This document shows positions 10,101-18,320 of a stretch of DNA of 64,000 nucleotides, in pieces (positions within the stretch are counted from its first letter, which is position 1; every line of letters starts with the position of its first letter). The notes under the pieces were generated by a model. The model was given only the letters and a program-made list of their open reading frames with translations, was not told where the DNA came from and made no database searches. Made by a program: the position numbers and the translations under genes. The stretch lies in the NCBI RefSeq assembly GCF_014467055.1, contig NZ_CP060696.1, positions 496,001-560,000 of the forward strand, given 5' to 3'. This DNA is from Caproicibacterium amylolyticum (GTDB lineage: Bacteria > Bacillota > Clostridia > Oscillospirales > Acutalibacteraceae).

Positions 10101-12620
10101 GGTCGTCGGGTCATAAATCACATGGGACATTTCGTTGTTGTTCATGACTAATTTGCCATCAACATACAGGGAGAAACCCTGCGGAACGCCTTCATATGTA
10201 GTAGCAGTTTTTTGCCAGACGATGGACAGGTTCTTGCCGTGATAGCTGATATTATCTACTGCGAAGTGATCATAATCCACATTTAGCGGCCATAGTTCAA
10301 TCTTGTTGTCCATACGTGGCTGCAGACCGGCAATATCCTCAATTACGGAGTAATCCATCATTCCCAATGTGTCATGGTGAATCCAAGAACGAATCAGGTT
10401 GCCAGTTGTGGTGGAATCTTTTGTTGCGTCCATCCCGAAGCCGTTGGACCAGAAGAATTCATTGGAATCCAAATGATCTGTGTTTCCTGGTTCCACAGTG
10501 TGCAGCCAAGCACCATATGCAAACAGCTTTTTGTAGGTGTCTGGGGTAATGTTGTCCACTGGGTAATAGCGCATAGAGGAACGCAGAACATTAACGAAGT
10601 TGCCAAAATTGCACCATGCGAAATGGTCACAGCAGGTTTTGTCTGAGTCACCATTTTTAATGTCATTCAGACGTTTGGCAATGCTGTTCTGATCGGCTGT
10701 ATAGAATGGAAATAAAGGGTAAAATGCGGGGTCACCGTAATCTTTCAACTGACTGGTATATTTTGCATAGTCGGCATATTTGTCTTTCTCAAGTGCAGTG
10801 GGAGCAACACCAAAGCTGAATGCAAACATATTGTTGTCACGGTAGGGTACATATGCTTGAGTGGCTACCTGCCGGTGCAGGAAGCTGCCTTCACCGTTGG
10901 TGTCTTTCTTTCCATCCTTGTCAAAGTCGCTGCCCTCGTACCAGAAGTTCTTCAGCATGGCGGCACGAATCGCTTCAGCTTTGTCATTCATCAGTTTGGC
11001 ATTTTCCGTATCGCCCAATTCCGTATACATTTTTGCTGCGGCAACCGCATTTGCATAAACAGTAGAAGAGCCGTCAATACGGGCATAGTTGTTGCCTTTT
11101 GAAGACTGATAATGCATACCGGCACAGTCGCCGTCATTGCCGGTAATCGGTCCGTGATTGTAACAAATCAGATTTTCAAAATCACCGGTGCCGCCAAAAC
11201 GCTGCAATGAACCAAGCACATCACCTTTTGCGTAGTCAGCAAACTTCTTTAAAACCTTTTCGCCGCCTCCATGGATTTTGTAAGCTTCCAGACCAACCTG
11301 TGAGGTGTTTTGCATCATATCCCAAGTCCAGGTGCCGGGGCGGCCGGGGTTGTTTTTATAGTTGTCATCGCCGGAATACTCACCCTGAGCGAGCCAGGTA
11401 CCATAAACGTAGGTTGGGTCGCGCAGCCATTTTAAATCCTGCATGGCCCACGGTACACTGACGGTGATTCCGTTGTTGTAACCGAGGACACCTTCCATGT
11501 TCATCGGGAACTGCCAGTCATTTCCGGGAACCTCTGCATCCAAAATGTTAAAGCGATTGCACCACCAGCGGTAGTACAGAACTTTCTTAACATTTTTGTC
11601 TGCAATGTCGATATATGGAATATTGTCGGCCCACCAGGCATTATAGGTTTCTACCTGACTTTTAAATGCATCCGCGTTACTGTATGTTTTATATGCGCTG
11701 TAATCTGTCTTTGACTGCGGTAGCTCCTTGGCAATCCAGCCCATAACAACATTTTGCTGTATGGATTTTCCGACAGGTACGGTGACTTCTTTTGTCAAAG
11801 TACCTTCCTTCGGTGTTAGGCCAGTACCAGACATATGTACATCCACATAAGACATTGCGCTTACGGCGCCGCTTTGTGCGGTGTTTACCATGACCGGTGC
11901 TGCTACACGCTTGCCCACCAGTTCGCTTCCGCTGCTTTCCTTTGCAAATGGGGAACTGACAGTCATAGTAAAAGTAACGGGGGTACTGCCGCTGTTTGTA
12001 AAGTCATAAAGTGCAACGGCGGTGTTGCCGGCAGTAATAAACTTTTTCTGTATGACAGTCAAGCCGTTTCCATCTGTAAAAGTTTGGTTCTCATGGCTTG
12101 GGTAGTTCATTCGGTTGGCAGAGTTTTCGGTGACCTTGACGGAGCCAAGGTCTACTTGCATTAAAGCACTTTGATTCAGTGTGTCAGCGTAATATGGCTC
12201 ACCCACAAAGCCCAATGTATCAGCCTGCTGGTTTTTCATGTACAGTGCGCTGCCGCGGCTGAACAATGTGTTGATGGCGTTTGTGTCATCATCCGGGATA
12301 ACGCCTTTGTTTACCAGAAGCTCATCCATCCATGGCAGCTTAGTGGGGTCGGCTTCAAATGCGGCAAAATCCTTTGCCTGTATCTCCTTCAGTGTTTTAG
12401 AAGCATTGGAACTTTTGAAGTTTACACTTTCTGGTGCAGTGACGTTTGTGCTGCTCCAAGTGGGGGCTGGTGTTTCTGCTGCACTTTTTGCGGCAGTGCT
12501 TTCCACTTGAAAGTTGGTTTCATAGGCGTGTGCACTAATGGGGCATGTACCAAAGACCAATGCAGCAGCCAGCACCAGAGTACCTGCCTTTGAAACAGCA
12601 GAGCGAAATACCTTTTTCAT
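7146..12620 (-). CDS. Secreted GH121-type beta-L-arabinobiosidase (HypBA2-like), multidomain
   Basis: 1824 aa with a signal peptide ending near Ala32. Residues about 50-830 form a beta-sandwich plus an (alpha/alpha)6-type catalytic region rich in W, Y and G. They contain FPMNMEG (Glu376), GNDGDCAG (Asp496/Asp498) and DSNEFF (Glu721), at positions close to the catalytic acids I recall for Bifidobacterium HypBA2 (E383, D515, E713). Further domains: discoidin-like 900-1052, Ig/PKD-like 1064-1154, FIVAR 1158-1232, second discoidin-like 1233-1393, Big_4-like 1400-1472, FIVAR 1473-1543, and the C-terminal module shared with the GH85 protein 1560-1824. GH121 enzymes release beta-L-arabinobiose from hydroxyproline-linked arabinans. 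The LacI-ABC-GH127 neighbourhood matches the Bifidobacterium hyp cluster. AGGGAGGTAA (12631-12640) is the ribosome site. Another GH63-like clan member is the main alternative. Confidence 0.72.
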   Translation of the reverse strand: MKKVFRSAVSKAGTLVLAAALVFGTCPISAHAYETNFQVESTAAKSAAETPAPTWSSTNVTAPESVNFKSSNASKTLKEIQAKDFAAFEADPTKLPWMDELLVNKGVIPDDDTNAINTLFSRGSALYMKNQQADTLGFVGEPYYADTLNQSALMQVDLGSVKVTENSANRMNYPSHENQTFTDGNGLTVIQKKFITAGNTAVALYDFTNSGSTPVTFTMTVSSPFAKESSGSELVGKRVAAPVMVNTAQSGAVSAMSYVDVHMSGTGLTPKEGTLTKEVTVPVGKSIQQNVVMGWIAKELPQSKTDYSAYKTYSNADAFKSQVETYNAWWADNIPYIDIADKNVKKVLYYRWWCNRFNILDAEVPGNDWQFPMNMEGVLGYNNGITVSVPWAMQDLKWLRDPTYVYGTWLAQGEYSGDDNYKNNPGRPGTWTWDMMQNTSQVGLEAYKIHGGGEKVLKKFADYAKGDVLGSLQRFGGTGDFENLICYNHGPITGNDGDCAGMHYQSSKGNNYARIDGSSTVYANAVAAAKMYTELGDTENAKLMNDKAEAIRAAMLKNFWYEGSDFDKDGKKDTNGEGSFLHRQVATQAYVPYRDNNMFAFSFGVAPTALEKDKYADYAKYTSQLKDYGDPAFYPLFPFYTADQNSIAKRLNDIKNGDSDKTCCDHFAWCNFGNFVNVLRSSMRYYPVDNITPDTYKKLFAYGAWLHTVEPGNTDHLDSNEFFWSNGFGMDATKDSTTTGNLIRSWIHHDTLGMMDYSVIEDIAGLQPRMDNKIELWPLNVDYDHFAVDNISYHGKNLSIVWQKTATTYEGVPQGFSLYVDGKLVMNNNEMSHVIYDPTTGSVELPKNDVSGAAGSNAGTTVNSHAAADCAVSTASAASLTAYPKAVDMFNKAGIDLAHDNENLALTATVTSSYDKANIDRVKDGSTVTGGGITFNDTSKKVQHTALFKGTANPSDTIDFDFGTAKAVDNVKLYFYNDRMKDGYGTPESFDVSYMDDSGTFKSVANQVREPAIIASNYNDVKFPTVTTSKIRITLHHSTSVSTGVKEIQIYNNHLNVTPGENKAPEVSLPDNLRVEQGSSLQVTPEVSDSTLPNGTLTYKWEVTSGPDGCKYSITDSTAAALNVTFDTVGTYQLKLTVSDGSLETAVPFQVTVFVPTSELTSLMAPYLNQKTADGLTLARNQEDFTTDSWTALQAQISSTQKLLAKTDFTKADVEKQAQALQSAINNLQYVNVGLLATPTANYTPGWERLAAVNDGFIPTTNTGAETDESNQKLQWGNWGSGKTEQSVVYTWSSAQKLSGSSVFFYDDGGGTLVPSKYTIAYYDKSNSSADKDGFVTVVTKDLSTDDARTASLGKFVNDTFKEMQTTKLRITLTNRGDAYNGIKEWRVLTSSSAKAEKQIKSVSPISVETYVKQKPQLPATVPVTYTDGSTGTAPVSWAAVSQDKLSIATSFTLTGTIAGTDQSASCTVVVKYDKRELNSLLQKVSACQKNAASYQTLSAAEKDKVQAALDNGNKVYANASATDGDIQGAVAELKTALALYKPTTQPAPIPNNGTAHVTAANASTNASAKQALAKAVPASTKSVIASVKKDAEKVVVEAKSLSGQNIYLYRLNKGTLELVSAKSLIIDKDGTLPLSKSNVSSVATIPGDTTYVLIPATEKPPVSSVVGTVKVAQGNTAVFDLLGGNKKSYAAGSGKVMHTCLYTNGKLGAYASGKVGEKTGAYVNDVKLFEIETVKAPYHSDTTVDMAFKSGQTYWFTVKADVLSQPVSYTAGNGQIGTTLSKGKQTDGSYLFGITASGKKGERTGLYVHINNETYCVFHFKIS

Positions 12621-12777
12621 AGACTTTTCATTACCTCCCTAATTTGATCAACTCCATGAGCCTCTGATTGTTTAAAAATTTAAATTTTGCTCCTTTCGTA
12701 ATCATGTATTTATGTGCGATGTTACGTGCCTTTTTGTTTAAAATGAATCTTTTAAGCAGACATGTACAAGCACAAAT

Positions 12778-12793
12778 GATAAAACGTTTAACT
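12778..12793. promoter_or_regulatory. Candidate LacI-family operator (GH121 promoter)
   Basis: AAACGTTT core (12782-12789) with near-symmetric flanks, about 25 bases downstream of the predicted GH121 start site, where a bound repressor would block transcription. Related palindromes lie at 13240, 17858, 18104 and 18282. Confidence 0.5.
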
Positions 12794-12819
12794 AATCAAG
12801 CAGACTCATTCAAGTTGTT

Positions 12820-12848
12820 AGTATAAATGCGGCCAGTAGAAAAGTCAA
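12820..12848 (-). promoter_or_regulatory. Promoter of the GH121 gene
   Basis: On the minus strand TTGACT, 17 bases, TATACT: a near-consensus vegetative promoter about 190 bases before the ATG. Confidence 0.65.
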
Positions 12849-13320
12849 GCACAAAATGTATAATATATTCAATAAATTTATTTACGTCAAAATCATTTTG
12901 TGACTTATTGCTTACATGTTTGACGCATAAAAGGCTGATGTCAAATGAATTATGGAAGGTTTTATTCAAAATTTATTTATAAAACTGTGATGAGAAATTC
13001 TTATATGCCTTAGAATATTGCCCTATTAGACATAAATTAAACGATTTTATTTTGTTTTGCATGTGAAAAATCTAAAACAATGAGAGAACAAGAGAAAATA
13101 AAAGTATAAACGAGGTAAATGGACTTTAAATTAAAATATTAATGAAATTCAGCCTTTTAATTTTTAAAAATGATATGCTATAACTGTTTGCAGAGCAGTT
13201 ATATGGGAATTACTGCTCGATTTTCTTGCTCAAAGGACTTTAACGTTAAGCTAATCTGGTAAAGTACTTTAGGTAATGAAGAAAAGTTCTTTGAAGATTA
13301 TTTTGGGAGGAATTACAAGT
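12849..13320. other. AT-rich divergent intergenic region before the sugar ABC operon
   Basis: Very AT-rich, with no coding frame. TATAAC at 13179-13184 is a weak -10 for the ABC operon. TTAACGTTAA (13240-13249) is listed separately. GGGAGG (13305-13310) is the ribosome site of the binding-protein gene. Confidence 0.5.
13240..13249. promoter_or_regulatory. Candidate LacI-family operator (ABC operon)
   Basis: Perfect 10-bp palindrome TTAACGTTAA about 70 bases before the binding-protein start. It shares the AACGTT core with the other predicted operators. Confidence 0.4.
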
Positions 13321-14749
13321 ATGAAAAGTAAGAGGTTTCTTGCGGGTGTACTAAGTATGGTGCTTTTGACCGGAGCATTAACCGGATGCAGCGGTGGAAC
13401 TGCATCCTCCGCTGCAGGTGCTGCTTCCACTGGAAGTGGAGCATCCGGTGCGGCTAGCACTGCCAGCACACAGGCGGCTGGTAAGAGCGTAACGCTGAAT
13501 TTCCTTTATTGGGCAAGATGATGCACAGACCAAGATGGTGAAAAGCTCCTGCCGTGCTTATGAAAAGGCAAATCCGGGCGTAACCATTAAGGAGCAGGCG
13601 CTGCCTGCAGATGGCACATTTGACCAGTACATTCAGTCTGCAAAAGAAAAGGGCACGCTGCCAAACATCAGCTACATGGGTGAAGGAGACATTCAGAAGT
13701 ACAATGAAATGGGCCTTTTGGCAGACATTTCAGATGTTTTTGAAAACGGTACTGTTAAGGAAAAACTCCCTGCAGTGACTGTAAAAGATCCTAAAACGAA
13801 GAAGGTTATTGCGGTTGGCCTTTCTAACCAGATGAATTTGCTGTATTACAGCAAATCTAAGTTGAAAGACGCTGGCATTGAAACTCCCCCGACGGATGTT
13901 TCAAAAGCATGGGATTGGGATACTTTCGTGAAAAACTGCAAAAAGCTTACAAAAGATTCCAACGGAAAGACAGCTGCGGATGCCGGGTTTGATCCGAGCT
14001 TAATTGAAAACTATGGTCTTGGTTTCAACTGCCTGCGTGAATTCCATTTGTTCTGGGGCATGTATGCCAATGGCGGCGGCGTTGTTTCCGCAGATGGCTC
14101 TCAGTTCCTGATGGACAAAAATGAATCCATCGAGGGTGTACAGAAGTTTGCCGACCTGATGAATAAAGATCATGTTGCTTCTGCGGCTACTTACAGCTTT
14201 ACCGGTGGCGCAGGTGCAGTTGCGGACGGTATTTCTGCCGGCTACGCAATGATGATTAACGGTTCCTGGGATCTGGCAAATGTTAAGGGAAATGATGATA
14301 TCGGTGTGGGTGTCCTGCCGAAGATGAAGAACGCTGTTACGGTAAACTGCGGCGGTCCGCTGGTGGTTTATAAAACGGACGATAAAGATGTGCTGGCAGC
14401 TTCTAAAAAATTCTATGCTTATATGGTAGATCCGGCACAGAATCTAGCATTGGTTAAGAGCGGCGCATGGCTGCCGAATCAGTCCGATTGGTATACAGAT
14501 GCTTCACTGGTCAGCAAATGGGGCGATGAATATCCGGCGGGTGCAAAAGACTCCATCCTCAGCTATGCCAACACGAAGGGTGCCATTGCACAGTGGCCTG
14601 CTTATTATGTACCGGCTTACAACAAAATGAACGCAACTTTCGAGAAGTACATAGATAAAGCGCTTAGTGGTAAAGAAACTGCTAAGCAGGCATTTGGTGA
14701 GTGCATGCCGGAAATTAAAAAGCAGTTTGAAAGCGGCACGGTGGGCTGA
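13321..14749 (+). pseudogene. Sugar ABC transporter solute-binding lipoprotein, interrupted by a one-base frameshift
   Basis: The reading frame opens at ATG 13321 (GGGAGG 10 bases upstream) with a lipoprotein signal, lipobox LTGC, and a Ser/Ala/Gly-rich linker. It reaches NFLYWAR and stops at 13519. Ignoring one extra A at 13515/13516 gives W-A-D-D-A-Q-T-K-M-V-K and runs on without a stop to 14749. The restored protein of about 475 aa is a CUT1-type family-1 binding protein. Features include YEKANPG, a ligand-pocket MMINGSWDLA segment and a C-terminal KKQFESGTVG. Two intact permease genes follow, so a sequencing or assembly error is as likely as real decay. From context it should capture beta-L-arabino-oligosaccharides outside the cell. 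Confidence 0.85.
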
Positions 14750-14792
14750 CCGTTCATTTGAATGCAGCCCGGCAAGGAAGGAGATATCAACA

Positions 14793-15788
14793 TTGAAGGA
14801 ACATAACACATCCAAAGCAGAGAGACGATTAAATGGCCGCACAAAAGAGGCTGTTATCGGCTATCTGTTTGCTGCACCGGCAATTATCGGTTTTCTGCTG
14901 CTTACGCTTTACCCCATGCTGGCCAGCCTTTTTTACAGCTTTAACAATATTACTACGGCACATGGGGTTACAACCTTTCAGTGGGTTGGCCTGCAGAATT
15001 ATCAGAATATCCTGAAAGACCCGGTGATAGGGGTTGATTTTCGTAAATCACTTTCAGTCACCCTGTTGTATGCAGCCGTCAATGTGGTCCTTGTGATTCT
15101 GTTCTGCCTTGTGTGCGCGCTGCTGTTGAACCGGAAGTTCCGCGGTCGCAACTTACTGCGTGGACTGTATTTCCTGCCCTCCGTTATTCCAATGGTTGCA
15201 ACAGGCATTGTGTGGAAGATGCTGCTGCAGAATCAGGCTCAGGGCGGTTTGGTGAACTGGTTCTTTCTGAAAGTAATGAAAATGCATCCGATAGACTTCA
15301 TTAACTCTCCAGCCATTTTTATCACGCTGTTTTTAATGAGCCTATGGACATGCGGAGGTACAACTGTTGTGCTGATTGCCGCGCTGCAGGATGTACCAAA
15401 AGATCAGCTTGAATCCATTGAAATTGACGGCGGTAATGCCTGGCATAAATTTGCAAAGGTAACGCTGCCCACAATAAAGCCAATCCTCTTTTTTCAGATG
15501 ATCATGTGTATGATGACTTCTATCCAGATTTATACACAAAGCGTGGTTTTCTCTCGCAATGGTGCACCGGATCACCTGACGTATTTTATCAATATCATGA
15601 TTTACGACCATGCATTTGTACAAAATAATATGCGCGGCCAGGCTGCAGCTGAAGCATGGGTTGTGTTTGTTATTATCCTTGTCATTACGCTCGCACTGTT
15701 TTCTGCTGAAGGAGTGTTTCGGAAGGACGATTCTTCCGGTTCGGCCAGGGCAAAAAAACGCGCCAAAAGAGAGGCAGGAAGAAAATGA
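14793..15788 (+). CDS. Sugar ABC transporter permease (MalF/UgpA type)
   Basis: 331 aa from a TTG start at 14793, preferred because AAGGAAGGAGA lies about 9 bases upstream; the longer in-frame extension would overlap the binding-protein gene. Six membrane segments begin with EAVIGYLFAAPAIIGFLLL. The EAA loop is seen as SIEIDGGNAWHKFAKVTLPT, which docks to the shared ATPase. The C-terminus is a basic tail. The stop overlaps the next ATG (ATGA at 15785), so translation is coupled. It forms half of the membrane channel for the sugar importer. No ATPase gene lies nearby, as is usual for CUT1 systems that share an MsmX-type ATPase encoded elsewhere. Confidence 0.92.
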   Translation: MKEHNTSKAERRLNGRTKEAVIGYLFAAPAIIGFLLLTLYPMLASLFYSFNNITTAHGVTTFQWVGLQNYQNILKDPVIGVDFRKSLSVTLLYAAVNVVLVILFCLVCALLLNRKFRGRNLLRGLYFLPSVIPMVATGIVWKMLLQNQAQGGLVNWFFLKVMKMHPIDFINSPAIFITLFLMSLWTCGGTTVVLIAALQDVPKDQLESIEIDGGNAWHKFAKVTLPTIKPILFFQMIMCMMTSIQIYTQSVVFSRNGAPDHLTYFINIMIYDHAFVQNNMRGQAAAEAWVVFVIILVITLALFSAEGVFRKDDSSGSARAKKRAKREAGRK

Positions 15789-16663
15789 ATCAACTGTCAG
15801 AGATTAAAACAAGCAGCTATGCAAATGCCAAGAAACGTAAAATGGCATGGAATGTTGTCTTTATTGTGATTGCCATTATTATTGGAGTGGCTGTGGCATT
15901 CCCACTGTTCTGGCTGATTAGAAGTTCTCTCGTGACGAAGGCGGAGCTCTTTGCACGGCCACCGGTATTTTGGGCGAAAGAAATGCAGTTTGAAAACTTC
16001 TCAAAAGGAATTATGCGCATCAATTTTGCGCAGCAGCTCTGGAATTCTGTAACGATTGCAGTGCCGTATGTTTTGGGAACAATCATCACTTGCGCACTTG
16101 CAGGTTATGCGTTTGCACGGCTGCGCTTTCCGCTGCGAAACGTTTGGTTTGCACTGGTAATTTCCTCAATGATGCTGCCGAGTGTCGTTACGCTTCTGCC
16201 GCAGGTAAGATTGTACAGTGCACTGGGGATTGCCAACAAATGGGCACTAATTTTGCCGGCGTTCCTGTGTGCAGGCGGTAATGCCTACTTCGTTTTCCTT
16301 TTGCGTCAATTTTTTACGACGATTCCAAAAGAATTGGATGAAGCCGCCAGTATTGATGGTGCGGGGCATGTGCGTACATTCATAAGCATTATGGTGCCGC
16401 TTGTAAAGCCGGCATTGATTGTTGTAGGACTGTTCAGCTTCATTAATTGCTGGAATGAAATCTTTTATTCTACAATTTATCTGCAGAGTGAGGATCAATA
16501 TACACTTCCACTTGGCCTGCTGATGGTACAGGGTATCAAAACGCCAAACTATGAACAGGTAATGGCATTGGCGCTGTTGGTCAGCCTGCCATGCTTGGTG
16601 TTCTTCTTCGTAGGCAATCGGTATTTTGTGGAAGGTATTTCGACTGGCGCGGTAAAAGGCTGA
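15785..16663 (+). CDS. Sugar ABC transporter permease (MalG/UgpE type)
   Basis: 292 aa with six predicted membrane segments. The EAA motif ELDEAASIDGAGHVRTFIS is clear, and the tail GISTGAVKG is typical of MalG-family permeases. The start overlaps the stop of the partner permease by four bases. Together with the (frameshifted) binding protein it completes a CUT1 importer lying between the GH121 and GH127 genes. That placement points to beta-L-arabinose disaccharides or oligosaccharides as cargo; the substrate is inferred from context only. Confidence 0.93.
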   Translation: MNQLSEIKTSSYANAKKRKMAWNVVFIVIAIIIGVAVAFPLFWLIRSSLVTKAELFARPPVFWAKEMQFENFSKGIMRINFAQQLWNSVTIAVPYVLGTIITCALAGYAFARLRFPLRNVWFALVISSMMLPSVVTLLPQVRLYSALGIANKWALILPAFLCAGGNAYFVFLLRQFFTTIPKELDEAASIDGAGHVRTFISIMVPLVKPALIVVGLFSFINCWNEIFYSTIYLQSEDQYTLPLGLLMVQGIKTPNYEQVMALALLVSLPCLVFFFVGNRYFVEGISTGAVKG

Positions 16664-16704
16664 CTGATTACAGAAAGGAAAGCAGTACACTTTTACAGTA
16701 ACAA

Positions 16705-16759
16705 AAAACACCCCGTTTGCCTGCACAGTAGTTTATACGGCAGTCAAGCGGGGTGTTTT
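16705..16759. terminator. Bidirectional terminator between the permease and lacI-type genes
   Basis: AAAACACCCCG pairs with CGGGGTGTTTT around a loop that also has internal pairing. The A/T runs allow use in both directions. Confidence 0.88.
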
Positions 16760-16784
16760 ATACAATAAATAGGGGGGAAGTCTG

Positions 16785-17822
16785 TTACACAGTGGTGCAG
16801 GGCCCGATGGATTCTCTTTCCAGAAGGATGCAGGGAAGACGTGTAATCTCAGATTTTGGCGGCTCACCGTCAATGGCACTGGTCAGCAGGCGGGTGCAAG
16901 TTTGACCGATTTCTTCCAGTGGCAGTTTTGCGGTAGTTAATGAAGGTGTACAATCCGCACTGATGTCACGGTTATCAAAACCGGCAACAGAAATATCTTT
17001 TGCAATTTGCAGGGAATTCCTTGCACAGTATTCATAAACTCCACAGGCCATTTCATCGTTGAACGCAAAGATTGCGGTGACTCCGGCTGGTACCAGCAGT
17101 TCGGCGGCAGCAAATCCGGAACTGCGGCTCCAGTCGCCGTACTGCAAGAGCTGTGGATTAAATAGAATACCGTTTTCATACAATGCACGCTGATAACCTT
17201 TTAAACGTTCCAGCGTATGAAAGCTGTCTAAGGGTCCACAGATTGCACCAATTTGGCGGTGCCCTTTTTGAATCATCAGCATGGTGAGGTCATAAGCAGC
17301 CTTTTCGTCATCATAAATTACTGCGGGATATTTTTGATTTAGGGGGTAGCAGTATGCATACACAATCGGTACGGTAATACGGCTGGGCAAATAGACCAGT
17401 TTGCGGCAGTGGTAGCCGATGTAAACAATGCCCTCAACCTGATGAGAAAGCATGTGCTCAATCATTTTATCTAATAGCTGTTGGTGACGTTGTGTGTCGG
17501 TAAAATCATTATTATAACGCTTGTAAAGGCGCATATTGCCCAAGATGATTTCCAGCCCCATTGCTTCGCATGCGGCGTCCACGCCATCTACAATTTCGGG
17601 AGTATTAAACACAGTCAAGTCCTCTGTAATAATGCCAATGGTATTGCTGTGCTGGTTTTTCAGGCGCTTTGCCAGTAGATTTGGGGTGTAGTGCAGGCGC
17701 TCCGCGGTTTCGCGGATTTCACGTGCCTTTGCCTCACTGGCACCGCCCTTGCCATTAAGAACATTGGAAACTGTAGCGGCGGAAACATGTGTACATTCTG
17801 CAATTTTTTTAATGGTAGTCAT
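16785..17822 (-). CDS. LacI-family transcriptional regulator
   Basis: 345 aa. The N-terminal helix-turn-helix reads TTIKKIAECTHVSAATVSNV, followed by the hinge helix YTPNLLAKRLKN. The rest is a periplasmic-binding-like effector domain, with DDEKAAYDL and FNDEMACGVYEY near the C-terminal half. ATG at 17822 is chosen over the GTG four codons earlier because GGGGAAAG lies just before it. It is very likely a repressor of the surrounding arabinan genes. Palindromes with an ACGTT core occur before its own gene, before the GH121 gene, before the ABC operon and twice before the GH127 gene, which supports local control and autoregulation. The effector is probably a beta-L-arabinose sugar; that is inference. 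Confidence 0.9.
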   Translation of the reverse strand: MTTIKKIAECTHVSAATVSNVLNGKGGASEAKAREIRETAERLHYTPNLLAKRLKNQHSNTIGIITEDLTVFNTPEIVDGVDAACEAMGLEIILGNMRLYKRYNNDFTDTQRHQQLLDKMIEHMLSHQVEGIVYIGYHCRKLVYLPSRITVPIVYAYCYPLNQKYPAVIYDDEKAAYDLTMLMIQKGHRQIGAICGPLDSFHTLERLKGYQRALYENGILFNPQLLQYGDWSRSSGFAAAELLVPAGVTAIFAFNDEMACGVYEYCARNSLQIAKDISVAGFDNRDISADCTPSLTTAKLPLEEIGQTCTRLLTSAIDGEPPKSEITRLPCILLERESIGPCTTV

Positions 17823-17857
17823 GGCTTTCCCCACTCTAATTACAGGAAAATTTGGAC

Positions 17858-17867
17858 TATACGTTTA
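17858..17867. promoter_or_regulatory. Candidate autoregulatory operator of the LacI-type gene
   Basis: TATACGTTTA, 36 bases before the regulator ATG. On the minus strand it contains TATAGT-like -10 sequence, so binding would occlude the promoter. Confidence 0.4.
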
Positions 17868-18103
17868 ATAAAACAACTTGACGCAAAGTCGTCCTGTTTT
17901 CTTTAATAACAGTATCATACCACATTTTTGGTCAAATGAAAACTGTTTTGCTAAATTCCATTGCGTTGGCAAAGCGGACTGCACGGACGATGCTGCACAG
18001 TTTTTTTACATACATGTAGAGATTCAAGGGCGAAATACAGGATTTTCCTTGCAAGTTATATTCTGACCTGCTTTTTCGAAGTAAAATTCATTTTACTGAA
18101 TGA
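17868..18103. other. Divergent region between the LacI-type gene and the GH127 gene
   Basis: AT-rich, with no convincing gene or RNA structure; it separates the two divergent transcription units. Confidence 0.4.
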
Positions 18104-18113
18104 TAAACGTTTA
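18104..18113. promoter_or_regulatory. Candidate LacI-family operator, distal GH127 site
   Basis: Perfect palindrome TAAACGTTTA, about 120 bases upstream of the putative GH127 -10 box TATAAT (18230-18235). Confidence 0.5.
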
Positions 18114-18229
18114 ACAAAGCGGGCACAGAATATAAAAACCATGATTTTATATAAAATGTTAATTAATATGTCATAAAAAAAGGCGTAATATTGGGAAAAA
18201 CATCACTTTTTACGCAAGAAAAAGTGTGT

Positions 18230-18235
18230 TATAAT
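18230..18235 (+). promoter_or_regulatory. Probable -10 box of the GH127 gene
   Basis: Perfect TATAAT lying between the two operator candidates. The -35 region is T-rich and weak. Confidence 0.45.
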
Positions 18236-18281
18236 CAAACTATTATCAGAGTTTTGAAGAGGACATTTTACGAAGTTTTAA

Positions 18282-18292
18282 TAAAACGTTTA
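18282..18292. promoter_or_regulatory. Candidate LacI-family operator, proximal GH127 site
   Basis: TAAAACGTTTA about 40 bases after the predicted start site and about 30 bases before the ATG. It matches the GH121 operator core. Together with the site at 18104 it could form a repression loop. Confidence 0.5.
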
Positions 18293-18320
18293 GGAAAATG
18301 TCCACAGAAAGGAACGCATT

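Noticed and set aside
12778..12793. Catabolite-response (cre) element for CcpA
   Set aside because: The AAACGTTT core lacks the TGnAA.../...TTnCA arms of a cre site; a dedicated LacI operator fits better given the repeated copies.
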